From Smallanthus sonchifolius (Eukaryota > Streptophyta > Magnoliopsida > Asterales > Asteraceae), in the NCBI GenBank assembly GCA_023525975.1, contig CM042027.1, forward strand, positions 85,220,007 through 85,284,006: a DNA stretch of 64,000 bases, in the 5' to 3' direction. The notes under the pieces are model-generated. The model saw nothing but the letters and a program-made list of their open reading frames with translations, did not search any database and had not been told where the DNA came from. Positions 11,827-22,890 of this stretch are shown here, piece by piece. Both the position numbers and the translations under genes were made by a program. Every line of letters begins with the position of its first letter. The stretch's first letter is position 1.

Positions 11827-12180
11827 CTTATGTTTAAGTTGTTTCAGAGTTTTTTGAGGGCAATTCTTGTGTTAATTTCAAGGGTGGTTTAGCTGCGGAT
11901 TCTATTGTGATAAAAGATGAGCAGTGACACATCAAATCTTTTCATCTTAATATTCTATATAAAGACAAGTTTTACAATTTGGCAGAATGATGATTAATGT
12001 AGAAGTTTTAGTAAAAACAGAGATGAAGCTATACATGTAAGAATCTCAACATAGACAAAAATATTGTTGGAAAATAATGAAAATGAGGGCCTTAACCATT
12101 GTTGGCTTGGCACTTGTTTCCAAGATAAAATAAAACATGTTACATAATAAAAAAGAAGACTAGTCACTAGACAAAATTTG
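11827..12180. other. 3' flank of the CRK-like locus
   Basis: No gene seen. A 64-codon minus-strand frame is hydrophobic and low-complexity. Confidence 0.35.
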
Positions 12181-12181
12181 A

Positions 12182-14688
12182 TCAACAATTACACTTATGG
12201 TATTTTAAGAAATGCACTATTGCGGGCATAACTTTTATATAATAATCTGAAGGGTCTCCATTAATCATCCTTGCTCGCATTTCCGACACAGGAAGAATTA
12301 GAGACGAGGTGCCAACCAACATGCCAAAAACATCCCTCATTGTTGGCCTAAACGCGGCTCTTTCTTGAACACACAACAACCCAATCTCGATGAACTTTGT
12401 CATCAACATTGGAATGACATCAATTCTGGGATCAATTATATTTGACAATGTTCCTTCCAACCAATTTGCCCGGACCTACAACAATTATGCAGGTCACAGT
12501 TCATGAAACTATCAATTATGGCTTACAAAATAACAGAATGTGTTCCCATTAACTAAACATTTTTTCAGAAGTCACATAAAAAAGTAGGTTGTAAATTGAA
12601 AATAAGTTGGTTATATGTTGACATTAAAATCCATGTAACCGAATTACGTGCTTGGAAGTGATGATTGATTTAAGAAGCACAGTTGTACCATCATATAATC
12701 TAATCATACTTACATCTTCTATAAGCACAAATTTCTCTTCATTAGCTACGCGTGTAAACTTGTTATTGCGTTGCCCAGTTACAGTTTCCAAAACCAACAC
12801 ACCGAAGCTAAAGACATCTTCCTTGGTTGACAGGCATAACGTCATGTGATATTCAGCTGATACGTATCCCCTGTCACATGTGCAGGTATTAGCCATGGTC
12901 AACAATACAAATTATCGCATGTAGATGGAAAGCTCTAATCTGGAGGCAATGGATTCGTTAAAAAATGACAGTTGTTATGTACTTACGGAGTCCCATGAAT
13001 CGAATCAACATAAATGCAGTCGGTCTCGTCGAGTGGCATTGCTAACTCGAAACCTGACAGTTTGGGTTCAAAGCTTTCATCTAGAAGAATTTTTGCAGGT
13101 TTTACATCGCCGTGTATGATCCGAATGGGAGCATGATTGTGAAGGTATACAAGTACCCTAGCTACACTTAGGATTATTTTGTACCGTTTATTCCAGTCCA
13201 AAAGATAGCACATAGGATCTACAAAAAACAGATTACAAATCAAATGTTTGTGAGTATAAATTTACATAAGGTTAACACTAATTGCATGCTCTCAAACTCT
13301 ATCATTGCAATGTTCTCTCCGTCGAACCAAGCATTGACTATAATTAAGAGTGTAAGATATTGAAATACTGAATTGATTATTACTTAATAATGCATTATAA
13401 TATATAGAGAATGGAATGCAAACCCTAGAGTGAAAGTCCCGCAGTCGCAGCGGAAGTAAACCGGACACTAAGACTCGAAAATAAAAAAGAACATAAAACC
13501 AATAATAATAAGATAAACATGCTTCTATCGACTCGAAAATCCAAACTTTTGCCAACAAATTCATAGTTTGCTTGATATGGTCATCCATCTACAATCTTCA
13601 TGCCAGTGATCCTGTAGTCCTGCAAGGAGCTCGTAAGCGGCGACGCAGCAACAATATATGAGTGGCGGCATGGGTACAATAAGCGGCACGGCGACGGACC
13701 TAGTCCTGCAAGCGGTGCGATAACGCGACTCGTGGATAGTGGACTGTAGTCCTACTAGAGTGACCGGCAAAACTAAAAGGCGGCGCCAGAGGACCGTAGT
13801 CCTACAAGTAGCGTAGGTGACGCGGCAATAATGAGTGGCACGACTGTGGTTGAACAGGAACACGGCAAGGAGATCGAGATCAATAAAACGTGGCAGCCAC
13901 AATCAAGATGAAATAAACATGGATGAATATGAAATCAGAATCCACCATATGAAAAACTCCACTAGATGAAACCATAATAATATGACATCAGAATCCACTA
14001 TCATGTAGAAATTTAGAATTCATGATATCAATTAATTATGTCAACCACAATCAAGATGAAACAAACGTGCAGGTAGAAAAAAAAAGAAGGCAAATAACCG
14101 TACACCACGAGATAGCGGGGGTGGCGACGATCGCGATTGAAGAAGAGCGGATGAACGCCAATCAAAAAAATAAAATAAAAAATCTTACAGGTGAGATGGT
14201 ATATCAGAGAACGGGAAACGAACGATGGCCAGACATGGCGGCTACAGTGGCGGCACGCCGACTGTGTAGGGTTTTTCTTAGTTGGTGACGGCTAGGCTAG
14301 GGCGGCTACAGTGGCGATATTGAAATACTGAATTGATTATTACTAAATAATGCATTACAATATATAGATAACCGGATGCAAACTCTATATACATAATGTG
14401 CACCTGATCGAGCTCATAATAATAAATGTAATATCCAATAAAGAGGAAACATTTCAAATGGAAAATGTTACCAAAAATCAAACCAGCCAGAGTTGCATTA
14501 AGTGCAAAGTCGTAGAGGAGGTACGCCTTTGTTCCGTCAATGCAATATCCAAGCAACTCGATTACATTTTCATGTCCAAACTTTACAAGAATTGATGCTT
14601 CATTCATACATTCTTCGTATGTTCTGGCGTATACGCTGGTATCAGAATATTGAATGATTGTTATATCTTGTCCATTTTGTAGCCTTCC
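12182..14688 (-). pseudogene. CRK/DUF26-like kinase domain, catalytically dead
   Basis: Four minus-strand exons with usable splice sites (14,688-14,472; 13,218-12,987; 12,870-12,714; 12,475-12,182) join in frame into a cysteine-rich-RLK-like kinase domain. It starts mid N-lobe (GRLQNGQDI) and continues through ENVIELLGYCIDGTKAYLLY, IIHGDVKPAKILLD, the DVFSFGVLVLE region and RPTMRDV. Key residues are gone: the VAVK lysine position reads ITIIQ, HRD reads HGD, the catalytic-loop Asn is Lys, and DFG reads GFE. No extracellular DUF26 domains, membrane helix or glycine loop are found upstream. It therefore looks like a decaying 5'-truncated gene, although a pseudokinase product cannot be excluded since the surviving exons are open. 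A 965-base insertion-like duplication lies in its first intron. Confidence 0.75.
13353..14385. repeat. Direct ~60-bp repeats bounding a 0.96-kb block
   Basis: 'tattgaaatactgaattgat' and the following ~40 bases occur at 13,354 and again at 14,319 with a few differences. The block between them (13,420-14,318) is GC-richer than its surroundings and holds four copies of 'tagtcctNcNag' at roughly 60-80-base spacing (13,617-13,807). It lies in the long intron of the CRK-like pseudogene. It could be an insertion with duplicated flanks or a tandem duplication that later diverged. Confidence 0.6.
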
Positions 14689-14749
14689 CTGAAAAGAGAA
14701 ATCAAGTAGGAGTTTACGCAAAGTGGTAAAACCTAGAAAACATGACACG

Positions 14750-15345
14750 ATTGATATGTGATTATGGATAACTTGTACATGGAATAATAAGGATCAACGA
14801 ATGGCATATCTAGGGATGCAATGGGATGGGTTTGGGTCGGGCACTGTTAATCCAAATCCCATACCTGGTTATGAAATCTTGTCTCATACCCGGCCCAATA
14901 CATGTTGGGTATTGGGCATACCCACGGATATCGTTTATACCCATTAGTTTGTTATAAAAAATACCCGTTAGGATTTCAAGTACATTTTTCATACAATTAT
15001 AATTATTGTGTATATAACAAACTAAAATATTCTATTTTATTTAGTTACCAGGTGTTGATTAACATTAGAAAATATCGTTTAGGTATCGGATGTCAATTAA
15101 CATATTTAAATAAAATTTATAACTTATTAGTAATTATATGTTTTAGAGGAGCCTAATAAAATAATAAACATTTTAAAACCTAAGAACATATTTAGAGGGG
15201 AACCCAATTAAGTTTAAAAATTAAAAGTTCTTTTTTTTGTCTCACGATTCATTTAACTATGCAAACAGATTATTTTGCTACCGTAATTTTGTTTTGTATA
15301 TTGTTAATAAAGTATCATCGTATTAATGAATTTTTATTATATATA
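14750..15345. other. AT-rich intergenic DNA
   Basis: Between the CRK-like remnant and a Helitron. Contains 'gggtttgggtcgggca' and 'tacccgg' motifs near 14,825-14,940, probably an old hAT/LTR remnant. No supported gene. Confidence 0.35.
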
Positions 15346-15824
15346 TCTATACTATATAATAAATAAAGGTTTTGATGTGCCACTTGTCACTCTCTCATGC
15401 ATTCTCAAGTTTTTTTTCCCGTCTCTCTCTTCTATTAATTATACAAATTTTCTTTAATTATTTTTTTCTCTCTCTCCTGTTAAATAATAATGACTTCTAT
15501 AATTTTTTTATAAAACGTTTTTCATAAATATGTAATATGTAAATCTTTATTACTAAGTATATGTAATATTGCATTTAATTAACAAGTGTAATACACCGGG
15601 TTTCTAAAGTATAATATGAATTAACATTTATCAGTTACATAAAAAAAGTTAATACTCAGCTAAAAAAATATTTTAAAAATTAACTTAACAAAATTTATAA
15701 CTGTCACGTAAAATTTTATTCAACTCGTGTAATACACGAGTTTTTAAAAACATAAATTTTTTTATCACTAAGTATATAACATTACATTTATTCAGCCCGT
15801 GTAATACACAAGATTCTAACTTAG
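15346..15824 (+). mobile_element. Non-autonomous Helitron
   Basis: Begins with TCTATACTATATAATAAATA after a host A; the interior includes 'cccgtctctctcttctatta'. Three palindromic CGTGTAATACACG-type hairpins occur at ~15,586, 15,724 and 15,797, the last followed by ATTCTAACTTAG and T. The 3' CTAG has become CTTAG. Multiple hairpins suggest internal duplication of the 3' end. Confidence 0.7.
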
Positions 15825-15893
15825 TATATAAATAATTTTATATTTTAGGGGCCCATATTTCCAAATTGTTCAGAGCATCCGAAATCTCATGAA

Positions 15894-16703
15894 CTACATA
15901 TATATATATATATAGATACATGATAATGGATACCTTGTATATGGAACGATAGCCGTTAGACGAAAGCTCATTAGCTTCAGACATAATACTTCAAACAGTA
16001 CCACCCCAAAGGCATACACATCAGACTTTCGAGTCAGCCTACCTGATTGAAAGTAATCTGGATCTAAATATCCAAAGGTGCCTCTCACCAAAGTGTTGAC
16101 GTAAGTTGCAGGCTGATTCGTTGGACCAATTTTGGACAACCCAAAATATGAAATCTTAGCCGCCCAATTATCATCTAACAATATATTTGTGCTTTTAACA
16201 TCCCTATGTATAACTCCACTCTTAATACCTGCACCAATATGCAGATAATCTAACCCACGAGCAGCACCTAGACATATTTTGAGTCTTCGCACCCAAGTTA
16301 ACGGAGCTCGACGTTTGTGGAGACGATCTGCAAGTGTTCCACTGGGCATATATTCATATACAAGAATCATCTCTTGCCCATCATTACAGTAACCAATTAA
16401 AGATACCAAATGACAATGCCTTAATTTTGAGAGCATCTCAACTTCAGCCCAAAATTCTACCGCTCCTTGATTAGAGCCTGATTCCAGCCGCTTAATTGCA
16501 GCTTCCAAAAGAATCTCCCCATAAGTGATGGTTCCTCTGTAAACTTTGCCAAACCCCCCATGTCCTATCACTAACGACTCGTCGAAGTTTTGGGTTGCAA
16601 GTTCAATCTCAGAAAGGGTAAACTGACGGCACGATTGTGGCGAATATAAGGATGAGGAAGATTCAACCGCGTGACTGGCTGGAAAGAACATAGTTATAGG
16701 CAT
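15894..16703 (-). pseudogene. Truncated CrRLK1L-type kinase, DFG to YFG
   Basis: A paralogue of the kinase at 0.9-1.9 kb, nearly identical over residues 1-241: glycine loop GHGGFG (48-53), lysine 71, HRD 166-168. The DFG aspartate is replaced (SYFG, codon TAT, 185-188), which should abolish Mg-ATP coordination. Homology stops at about 15,981 after VVLFEVLC. The remaining ~28 codons to 15,894 read through unrelated DNA into a TA repeat, so the C-lobe from helix F on is missing. The frame upstream of the break is undamaged, which suggests a recent event. Upstream (16,990-17,010) is a GTTTT repeat. Confidence 0.88.
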
Positions 16704-17215
16704 GAACTAGGATTAGAGTGTGTGTGGATTTCCAAATATATGATATATGGATCATGATGTGAAAACAATCTAATGGCCTATGATTTACTGCTATTACTTC
16801 TTCCAGGAAAAGATAGTAGGCCCCGGGGTGAATTTGACATTTCAAAAGAAAATGTTGTAGTCAAATTGGAGGCTGGGAATACGGTTTCTACGAAACTATG
16901 ATATAAATAATTACGAAATCTTTTAATCAAATTAAAATCCTTTTCACTTATTTTGACCAAAGACGACAAATCAAAACGTTGGTTTGTTTTGTTTTGTTTT
17001 GTTTGTTTGGATTCAAGATTTATGGCCATCTATCTCCCTCTCTTCACCTCTAACTGTATCTCTCATCAGTAGTTGCGGTGTTGGTGTTGGTGTTGGCGTT
17101 AGCCGGCAATGTCAGTTGTTAGCGGGCTCGTAAGTGAACAGGGAGGGTATGGAGGTTGATTTGTTATGTATGTTGAAAATTATAAGAACCGCATAAAACA
17201 TTTGTACATATTGTA

Positions 17216-17587
17216 CTAGGTTAGAAACCTCGTGTATTACACGGGTTGAATAAATGCAATTTTATATGTATAATAATAAATATTTACATATTACATATTT
17301 ATGACATATTACATAATTTTTTAATACAAATTTTAGAAACCTCATATAGTTACTTTTTAAAAATGTTTTATAAAAAGAATAAAATAAATGTTCAATTTCT
17401 AAAATGTTTTATGAACAAACCTATATTTTTTAAATAAAAAACCTTTTATAAAAATGATTACTGAAATCATTATTATTTTAAAAGGAGAGAGTGACGAAAA
17501 ACAATTAAAGAAAGTTTGTACAACTAATATGAGAGAGAGGCAGAAAAATTTGTCTAACAAAAACCTTTATTTATTATAGAGTATAGA
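17216..17587 (-). mobile_element. Small Helitron, complete ends
   Basis: On the minus strand it runs from a 5' TCTATACTCTATAATAAATA-like end (at 17,587) to a 3' hairpin CCCGTGTAATACACGAGG followed by TTTCTAACCTAG (at 17,216), between a host A and T. Length 372 bases and no coding capacity. It is oppositely oriented to its relative at 15.3 kb, 1.4 kb away. Confidence 0.72.
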
Positions 17588-17654
17588 TTTATGATTCAAA
17601 CTGGCGATAGAAAGATAGTGAGGTATGCCATTATGTAACTGCTTTATTTATTTT

Positions 17655-17850
17655 TTACCGGTAACACCTAGATAATTGGTTTTCCCCGAGATAACACCTA
17701 AAACATCCGGTCAGCCCACCTCAGGAGCAACCCCCAAATGGGTAAACCCACTGACTTGGCCACAAACCCTTTTTTATTGTGGCCCGGATTCAAACTGACG
17801 GCCTTCTATTTGGAAGTCACCAGGGTACCGCCAGGTCAAAGTCCCTTTGG
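17655..17850 (-). repeat. tRNA-derived SINE
   Basis: On the minus strand an A-box-like GACCTGGCGGTACC (17,837-17,824) is followed about 40 bases later by B-box GTTTGAATCCGGG (17,795-17,783), and the element ends in an A/T-rich tail at ~17,655. The layout matches plant tRNA-type SINEs. Possible short duplication 'attatgta' at the flanks is weak. Confidence 0.6.
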
Positions 17851-17941
17851 TATAACCGTATTATGTATTTACATTTAAAACAAAAGATAATTTAATGAGC
17901 CACTCGTTTAATTGTTGAATAATTTAGTGACTAATGTTAAA

Positions 17942-20900
17942 GGGTGATTCTAACCACACACGGAATATTGCTAATTGGACCCGCCGTCGCGCTATACGCC
18001 CTCGTATAGATCAATACGAGGGCGTATAGGGTTCACTCTCTGACATAAGAATGACACGTGTCATTCTCTGTCTGAAGTATATGTCCCATACGATTCGTAT
18101 TGCCCTATACGCAGCGTATGTGACAGGGCACAATAATTTTCTTCAAAAGTTGGAAGATTTGGTGTTAAAGAATCATATACGTGGCGTATTGACCTATACG
18201 CCACGTATAGGTGTTTTTTATTTAATTATAATTTTTTCATTTTATTTATATTTTGTTTATTTTTATTTTAATTTATATAATTTTGTTAATATAAGTTTGT
18301 TAACCAAACAAAATATTAAACATTACAAACCACGTATTGATCAATACGTGTCGTATAGCCTTTAAATATATTTGAAAATTTTGAATTCCCTCTGATTTAT
18401 ATCTATACGCCACGTATTGGACTATACGTAGCGTATATGATATTAAAAAAATTAATTATAATTATATTTAATTAAAATTAATCACACATATTAATAGTTT
18501 AATTATAATTAGTTATAATTAAATAAAAATATTTAAAATGACCATAAAATTAATTCAAAAATAGTTACAAATACAATTTTAAACAAATATCATCCGAGAT
18601 TCGTGAAATATTGTGGAAATGTAGATCTATTAGTAGCCATTATTTTCTTAAATCGTTCAATACGATCATCGTATATATTTTCCCATTTTGCTGCATCATC
18701 ATTTCGATGCAAATTCCAAAGTGCATTCGGCGTAGGAATCGGAAATTCTCCGTCTAACTTTACGTGGATGAAATGAGCATTTTTGACGTGAACTAACGAT
18801 ACGACTTGATGTTGAGCGTGAACGTTAGGACCAAACCACAATGGAAAAAATGTTTGATTACCGTTGATGCTTACAAGATGAACAATCACCCCAAATCTTT
18901 GAGCAATTAGGAGTCCTGTGTATGACATCGACATCCAACGACTAACTGGTGCGGCTTTCACATCCTGCCAATCTATTGTGTGACGTAGCCTATCATACTC
19001 TTGAAAGGCGACTCTGTCAAAAACAGTTCTCCACCATTACTCTTTATTGTCCATCTCATTTAGAAGTTGTTGTCGGATAAAGAGCCACCAGTTTTCATTT
19101 AACCCTAAGCCCAAAGCTACCGATCGAAAACCACAGTTACCGTCTGGATTTACATCCTGTATATGTGAAATGTATGGATAAAATAAAGACGGTATCGAAT
19201 CCTTAAAACATTTTATATTGTTAACCGCATCTTTCCCCGTAATCAATGGAAACCCAAGATGGGCGTTATCATCTTGCGGTTGCTTTCCTTTACCCTTCGT
19301 TGAACGACGGTGTTGAAAGACCGAACTCGCTTGTATAGACTCTTGTGACGCAATATACGAGCTGTGTCTCGCATGGTCACATTTGCTTTGTTGGGATCCT
19401 GTGAATGAGCTGTTTCTCGCGACATCCTGTTTCCTTTGTTGTTGCTTTTTCAAAGTTGGACGACCGCGAGTATCTTCTTGTACCATAGGCGCTTTCTTGT
19501 TACTTTTGCTCGGAAAGACAACCCCTACGATTCTCGACAGCATACTTCTTTTGACCTGATCGGGTTGTGACATAATTTTGTTTCTCACTTGACCCAGTAC
19601 CCTATCCACGTCTATATTTTCATCATCGACAAACGACGGTTTTAAATCAAGTTTCCTCCAGAAGACGTCCACCGCATCTAGAGGGATTATGCCACCTGTA
19701 TTTTAAACGAAATAGTCAGAACATTTTGAAAAGCACACGGCAACCCACAACTACTAAATAGTCAGAATAGTTTACTTGTAGCTTCGATATTTGCCAGATG
19801 ACAAGCACACAGCAACCCACAACTACTGAAAAGTTGGCACCCACACGTTTCATTTTGTTTCCGTATATTTGATAACTTGTACCACTCGTTTTCTATCAAA
19901 TCTAGAGCTTTATGTGAAACTTTATCGTGCAGGTTATCAAACAATTCAATAGCTATGTGGCTGTCCATTTTCATTATGAGGCTTGTTCCAAACCCAAACT
20001 GTAACTGATAATACTGATCTGATACAATTTCATCAACAAACCCAACAAGTCTATCTAGCGAGCTGTTAGCGTTTCTAAGATAGCTCTTTAAGAGCTAATG
20101 CTGGCTCTCGACTCGGTTCGTTGTATGTTGACCAAAATTGAGGTTTCTGTTGGACCAGGCGGATACAAACTTTTCTTTATACGGGTCCAGCCAATTTTTA
20201 GTCACATAATCTATAACTCCTGGAAAAATATTTAATATTAAATAAATATTTAAATACTGAAAATATTAAATATTTAATATTTAAAACTTACTTCCTAGTT
20301 TGGCTGCATACAGACGTTCGTAAAGCCGGTTGAAGTTGTACTGGTATATATCTGGCGTGGGAGACTCACATAATACCGACCATGAATACTTGAAATTTTT
20401 CCAGCCTTCGTCTGTAAATGATGCCCTGCAATGTTTTGCGATATTCTCGTGTATGTGCCACCGACATAGGTTCTTGGAACAGCTCGGAAATATTTTATCA
20501 CACGCGTTCATAAGAGCTTTGTCCCTGTCTGTTACTATCACACGCGGCTCCATACACTTTTTCAACATTGCTTTTATTTGAAGTAGCACCCAAACAAAGT
20601 TTTCATCCCGTTCTTTTGATATAAATGCATTAGCGACGCAAAACGACTGGTGTGTGGAGGTCACACCGACCACTTGGACAAATGGAAGTTTATACATGTT
20701 TGTTTTGTAGGTCGCGTCGATCATCAACACGTGCGGGAATGCACGCCACATCTCGTACGATTTTGGATGAACAAAGAATATCTCCTCCACACTATTTGTG
20801 ACATGATCTTCTCGAGTATAGTAGACGTATTTTTTAGAAGAAATCAGGTTTTCCAGAATCTGTATTGGAGTTTCACCGACTCTCGTTTCGTTTTTTATCT

Positions 20901-22125
20901 TTTGTATCACATTATAAATGTCATTTTTAATGCAACAACTCTCTGGGTTTTGTTCCCTTATAGTTGCCAGAATGTTTCGTGACAACATGTTTTGCGAATA
21001 CAACTTCACCACCAAAAGTTGTTCCGACTGAGACAGTCTCCTTGCAAACGAGTACGCAACAAGATGTTGACTAGGATCGTGGTTATGACTGTCATCCTTC
21101 ACCGTTAATTTCCAATCACCAGTATTTTCTTGATACTCTCCTTCCAATTTAAATGGACAACCTATTTTCTTGATACCGGCACGTCTAACCGTGGCAGTAG
21201 ACGCACGTTCGCCGTGACGGTCACACACAAGTCACACCTTGATAAACGGTTCCGTCGGATCGTCGTCTTTTCTCCTCGATCGTCGGGTGACAAGGACGTA
21301 ACCATTCTCACGTCCTCTCCGCATAGCCCAATCCACCAACTGTTCACGAGACTGAAAATTCTGGTCAGTTTTATACGACACATTTTGATGGTTTTGTTCT
21401 TCGTCTTTGGAGTCGTCGGTTTGTTATGTCGGGTAAGAGACTTCCCCGCACACGAAGTTGTTAGTTTGTTGTGTCGGGGAGGAGACTTCACCGTATACGT
21501 AGTCGTTCGTGGGTTGTGTAAGGTAAGACGGTTCACCGTATACGAACTCGGGATTGCTCAGTGGCTCGTTCAAATCTGGAAGCCTTACCCGTTGATTAGA
21601 ATAAACGTCGGACGAGACCTCCTCCCAGTTCACCTCTTGAACGCCAGAACTTTGCGGGTTGTTTTCCAGCGACTCGTTAGAATATACCTGAAAACCGTAG
21701 TTACCATCCCACCACCAAGACATGTTTATAACTTTTGAGAGATTGTTTGAAATTTTTTTGAACGATACGTTCGAATGAGAATTTTGTATGGTTAAATACA
21801 CAAAATTTGGGCCATATACGCATCGTATAGGGCAATACGGTGCATATAGCGTACGAGGTACTTTCTGCAACTAGTCAACATCACATCGCTATACGCCACG
21901 TATAGATCTATACGATGGCGTATAGCGATGTGATGATTGACTAGTTGCAGAAAGTACCTCGTACGCTATATTCATCGTATTGAACTATACGATGCGTATA
22001 GTGTTGGAATGACCAGGTTGTACGGGGCATGAGAAATTGTGAAGGGCTATACGCATCGTATTGCCCTATACAATGCGTATATGACCAAGTCCACATAGCA
22101 ATTCCCGTGTGCCATTAGTAGTCCC
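17942..22125 (-). mobile_element. MULE with TIRs, 9-bp TSD and OTU-transposase gene
   Basis: The left end (GGGTGATTCTAACCACACACGG) and the inverted right end (GGGACTACTAATGGCACACGG) form imperfect ~38-bp TIRs sharing CACACGG and TTGCTA..TGGAC. Flanks are AATGTTAAA (17,933-17,941) and CATGTTAAA (22,126-22,134), a 9-bp target duplication with one mismatch, typical of Mutator-like elements. Length 4,184 bp. Each end is packed with short inverted motifs of the type CTATACGnnnCGTAT (18,000-18,430 and 21,830-22,080). One disrupted minus-strand gene fills the middle. Confidence 0.88.
18590..21723 (-). pseudogene. MULE transposase fused to OTU cysteine protease
   Basis: A single gene runs from ATG at 21,723 (MSWWWDGNYG) to 18,590. 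In order: a Q/T-rich N-terminus; a FAR1/WRKY-GCM1-like region (CDRHGERA..GCPFKLEG..HNHDPS); the MULE DDE transposase domain (VLMIDATYKTN and VIVTDRDKALMNA carry the two Asp); intron 20,291-20,220; a SWIM zinc finger (CGC..CACH, ~19,800-19,850); intron 19,775-19,696; a basic low-complexity linker; and an OTU-like protease with NPDGNCGFR (catalytic Asp/Cys, ~19,120-19,155) and a C-terminal NAHFIHVKL (catalytic His, ~18,765-18,785). Four in-frame stops break it: 21,424-21,426, 21,232-21,234, 20,095-20,097 and 19,037-19,039. All other sequence stays in one frame, so decay is by point mutation only. The element could still be moved by a related active copy. Confidence 0.88.
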
Positions 22126-22139
22126 CATGTTAAATCTTT

Positions 22140-22230
22140 AATTTGACAATTTAATACCCCCCCACCACACCCCCACACCCCCTCCGCCCCTACCCACACC
22201 CACACCCACACCCACACCCACACACTTGTC
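22140..22230. repeat. C-rich and (CCCACA)n microsatellite
   Basis: Poly-C/CCCACC stretches lead into six copies of CCCACA at 22,191-22,225, just outside the MULE's right duplication. The frames read across it are simple-sequence. Confidence 0.85.
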
Positions 22231-22529
22231 TTCCTCTTTTTTTAAAAGCATTAAGGAGCTGGGGAAGTAGCCCGGGTAAGACATGCCGGTACCTCGGGTA
22301 CCCCTTGCGGGTATAGTGATCAGTTAGTTGTACCAGTGTGTTCTTTGTGTGATGTATCCGTTGGAGAACTGACATATAGCCCTTAACATTATTTAGAAAA
22401 AAATTAATTTAAATACCCAATACCACCTTATATAAATCCATCTTCATTCATTTTTTTACACACAAAATACCAATTACATACTCTTAAAATTTCTATCTAC
22501 AATAGATAGTAAATTATTTTTTCCAACCG

Positions 22530-22890
22530 TCGGATGAGTTCGGCTTAAACGAGGGCGTCTCTAGTAGTCTCCAATTTCTCACGAATATTGTCGTCCAAGC
22601 CGAAGAAGAAGAAGAAATGACAACATAAAAAAAATACATGTGTCACGTGATCGTGAACAAGCTCTACATACTCTAATAAAAAATTACTTCGTCGAAGAAA
22701 ATCCAAAATACGATACAGTTACGTTTCGAGAAAGGTTTTGGATGTCAAAAAGATTATTTTTAAAAATTGTTGGAGATGTAGAAACCAAATTTGAATGATT
22801 CCAAGAGGGCATAGACAGGATGATGAAAAAGAGTTTCACTGCGTTACAAAAATGCAGATCGGCGGTTGAAAAGAGTTTCACAACCAATTT
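22530..22890 (+). pseudogene. PIF/Harbinger transposase N-terminal fragment
   Basis: Translating the plus strand in pieces gives an acidic leader (SDEFGLNEGVS..QAEEEEE, 22,535-22,620), then RDREQALHTLIKNYF..RERFWMSKRLFLKIVGDVE (22,645-22,790) and FQEGIDRMMKKSFTALQKC (22,797-22,855). This is the conserved order in plant PIF/Harbinger-derived transposases. Two frame changes and a stop after TKFE interrupt it, and the DDE core is absent or too decayed to see. It abuts the MULE but is in the opposite orientation and unrelated to it. Confidence 0.75.

Noticed and set aside
21130..21738. 202-codon plus-strand frame
   Set aside because: Shadow of the MULE transposase gene, which is on the minus strand and carries all family motifs.
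17942..22125. CRISPR-like array suggested by repeated CTATACG...CGTAT motifs
   Set aside because: Motifs are short, irregularly spaced and in both orientations, at the ends of a plant MULE; the genome is eukaryotic.
22190..22375. Minus-strand frame ending GCGCGCGCG
   Set aside because: Microsatellite-driven composition from (CCCACA)n.
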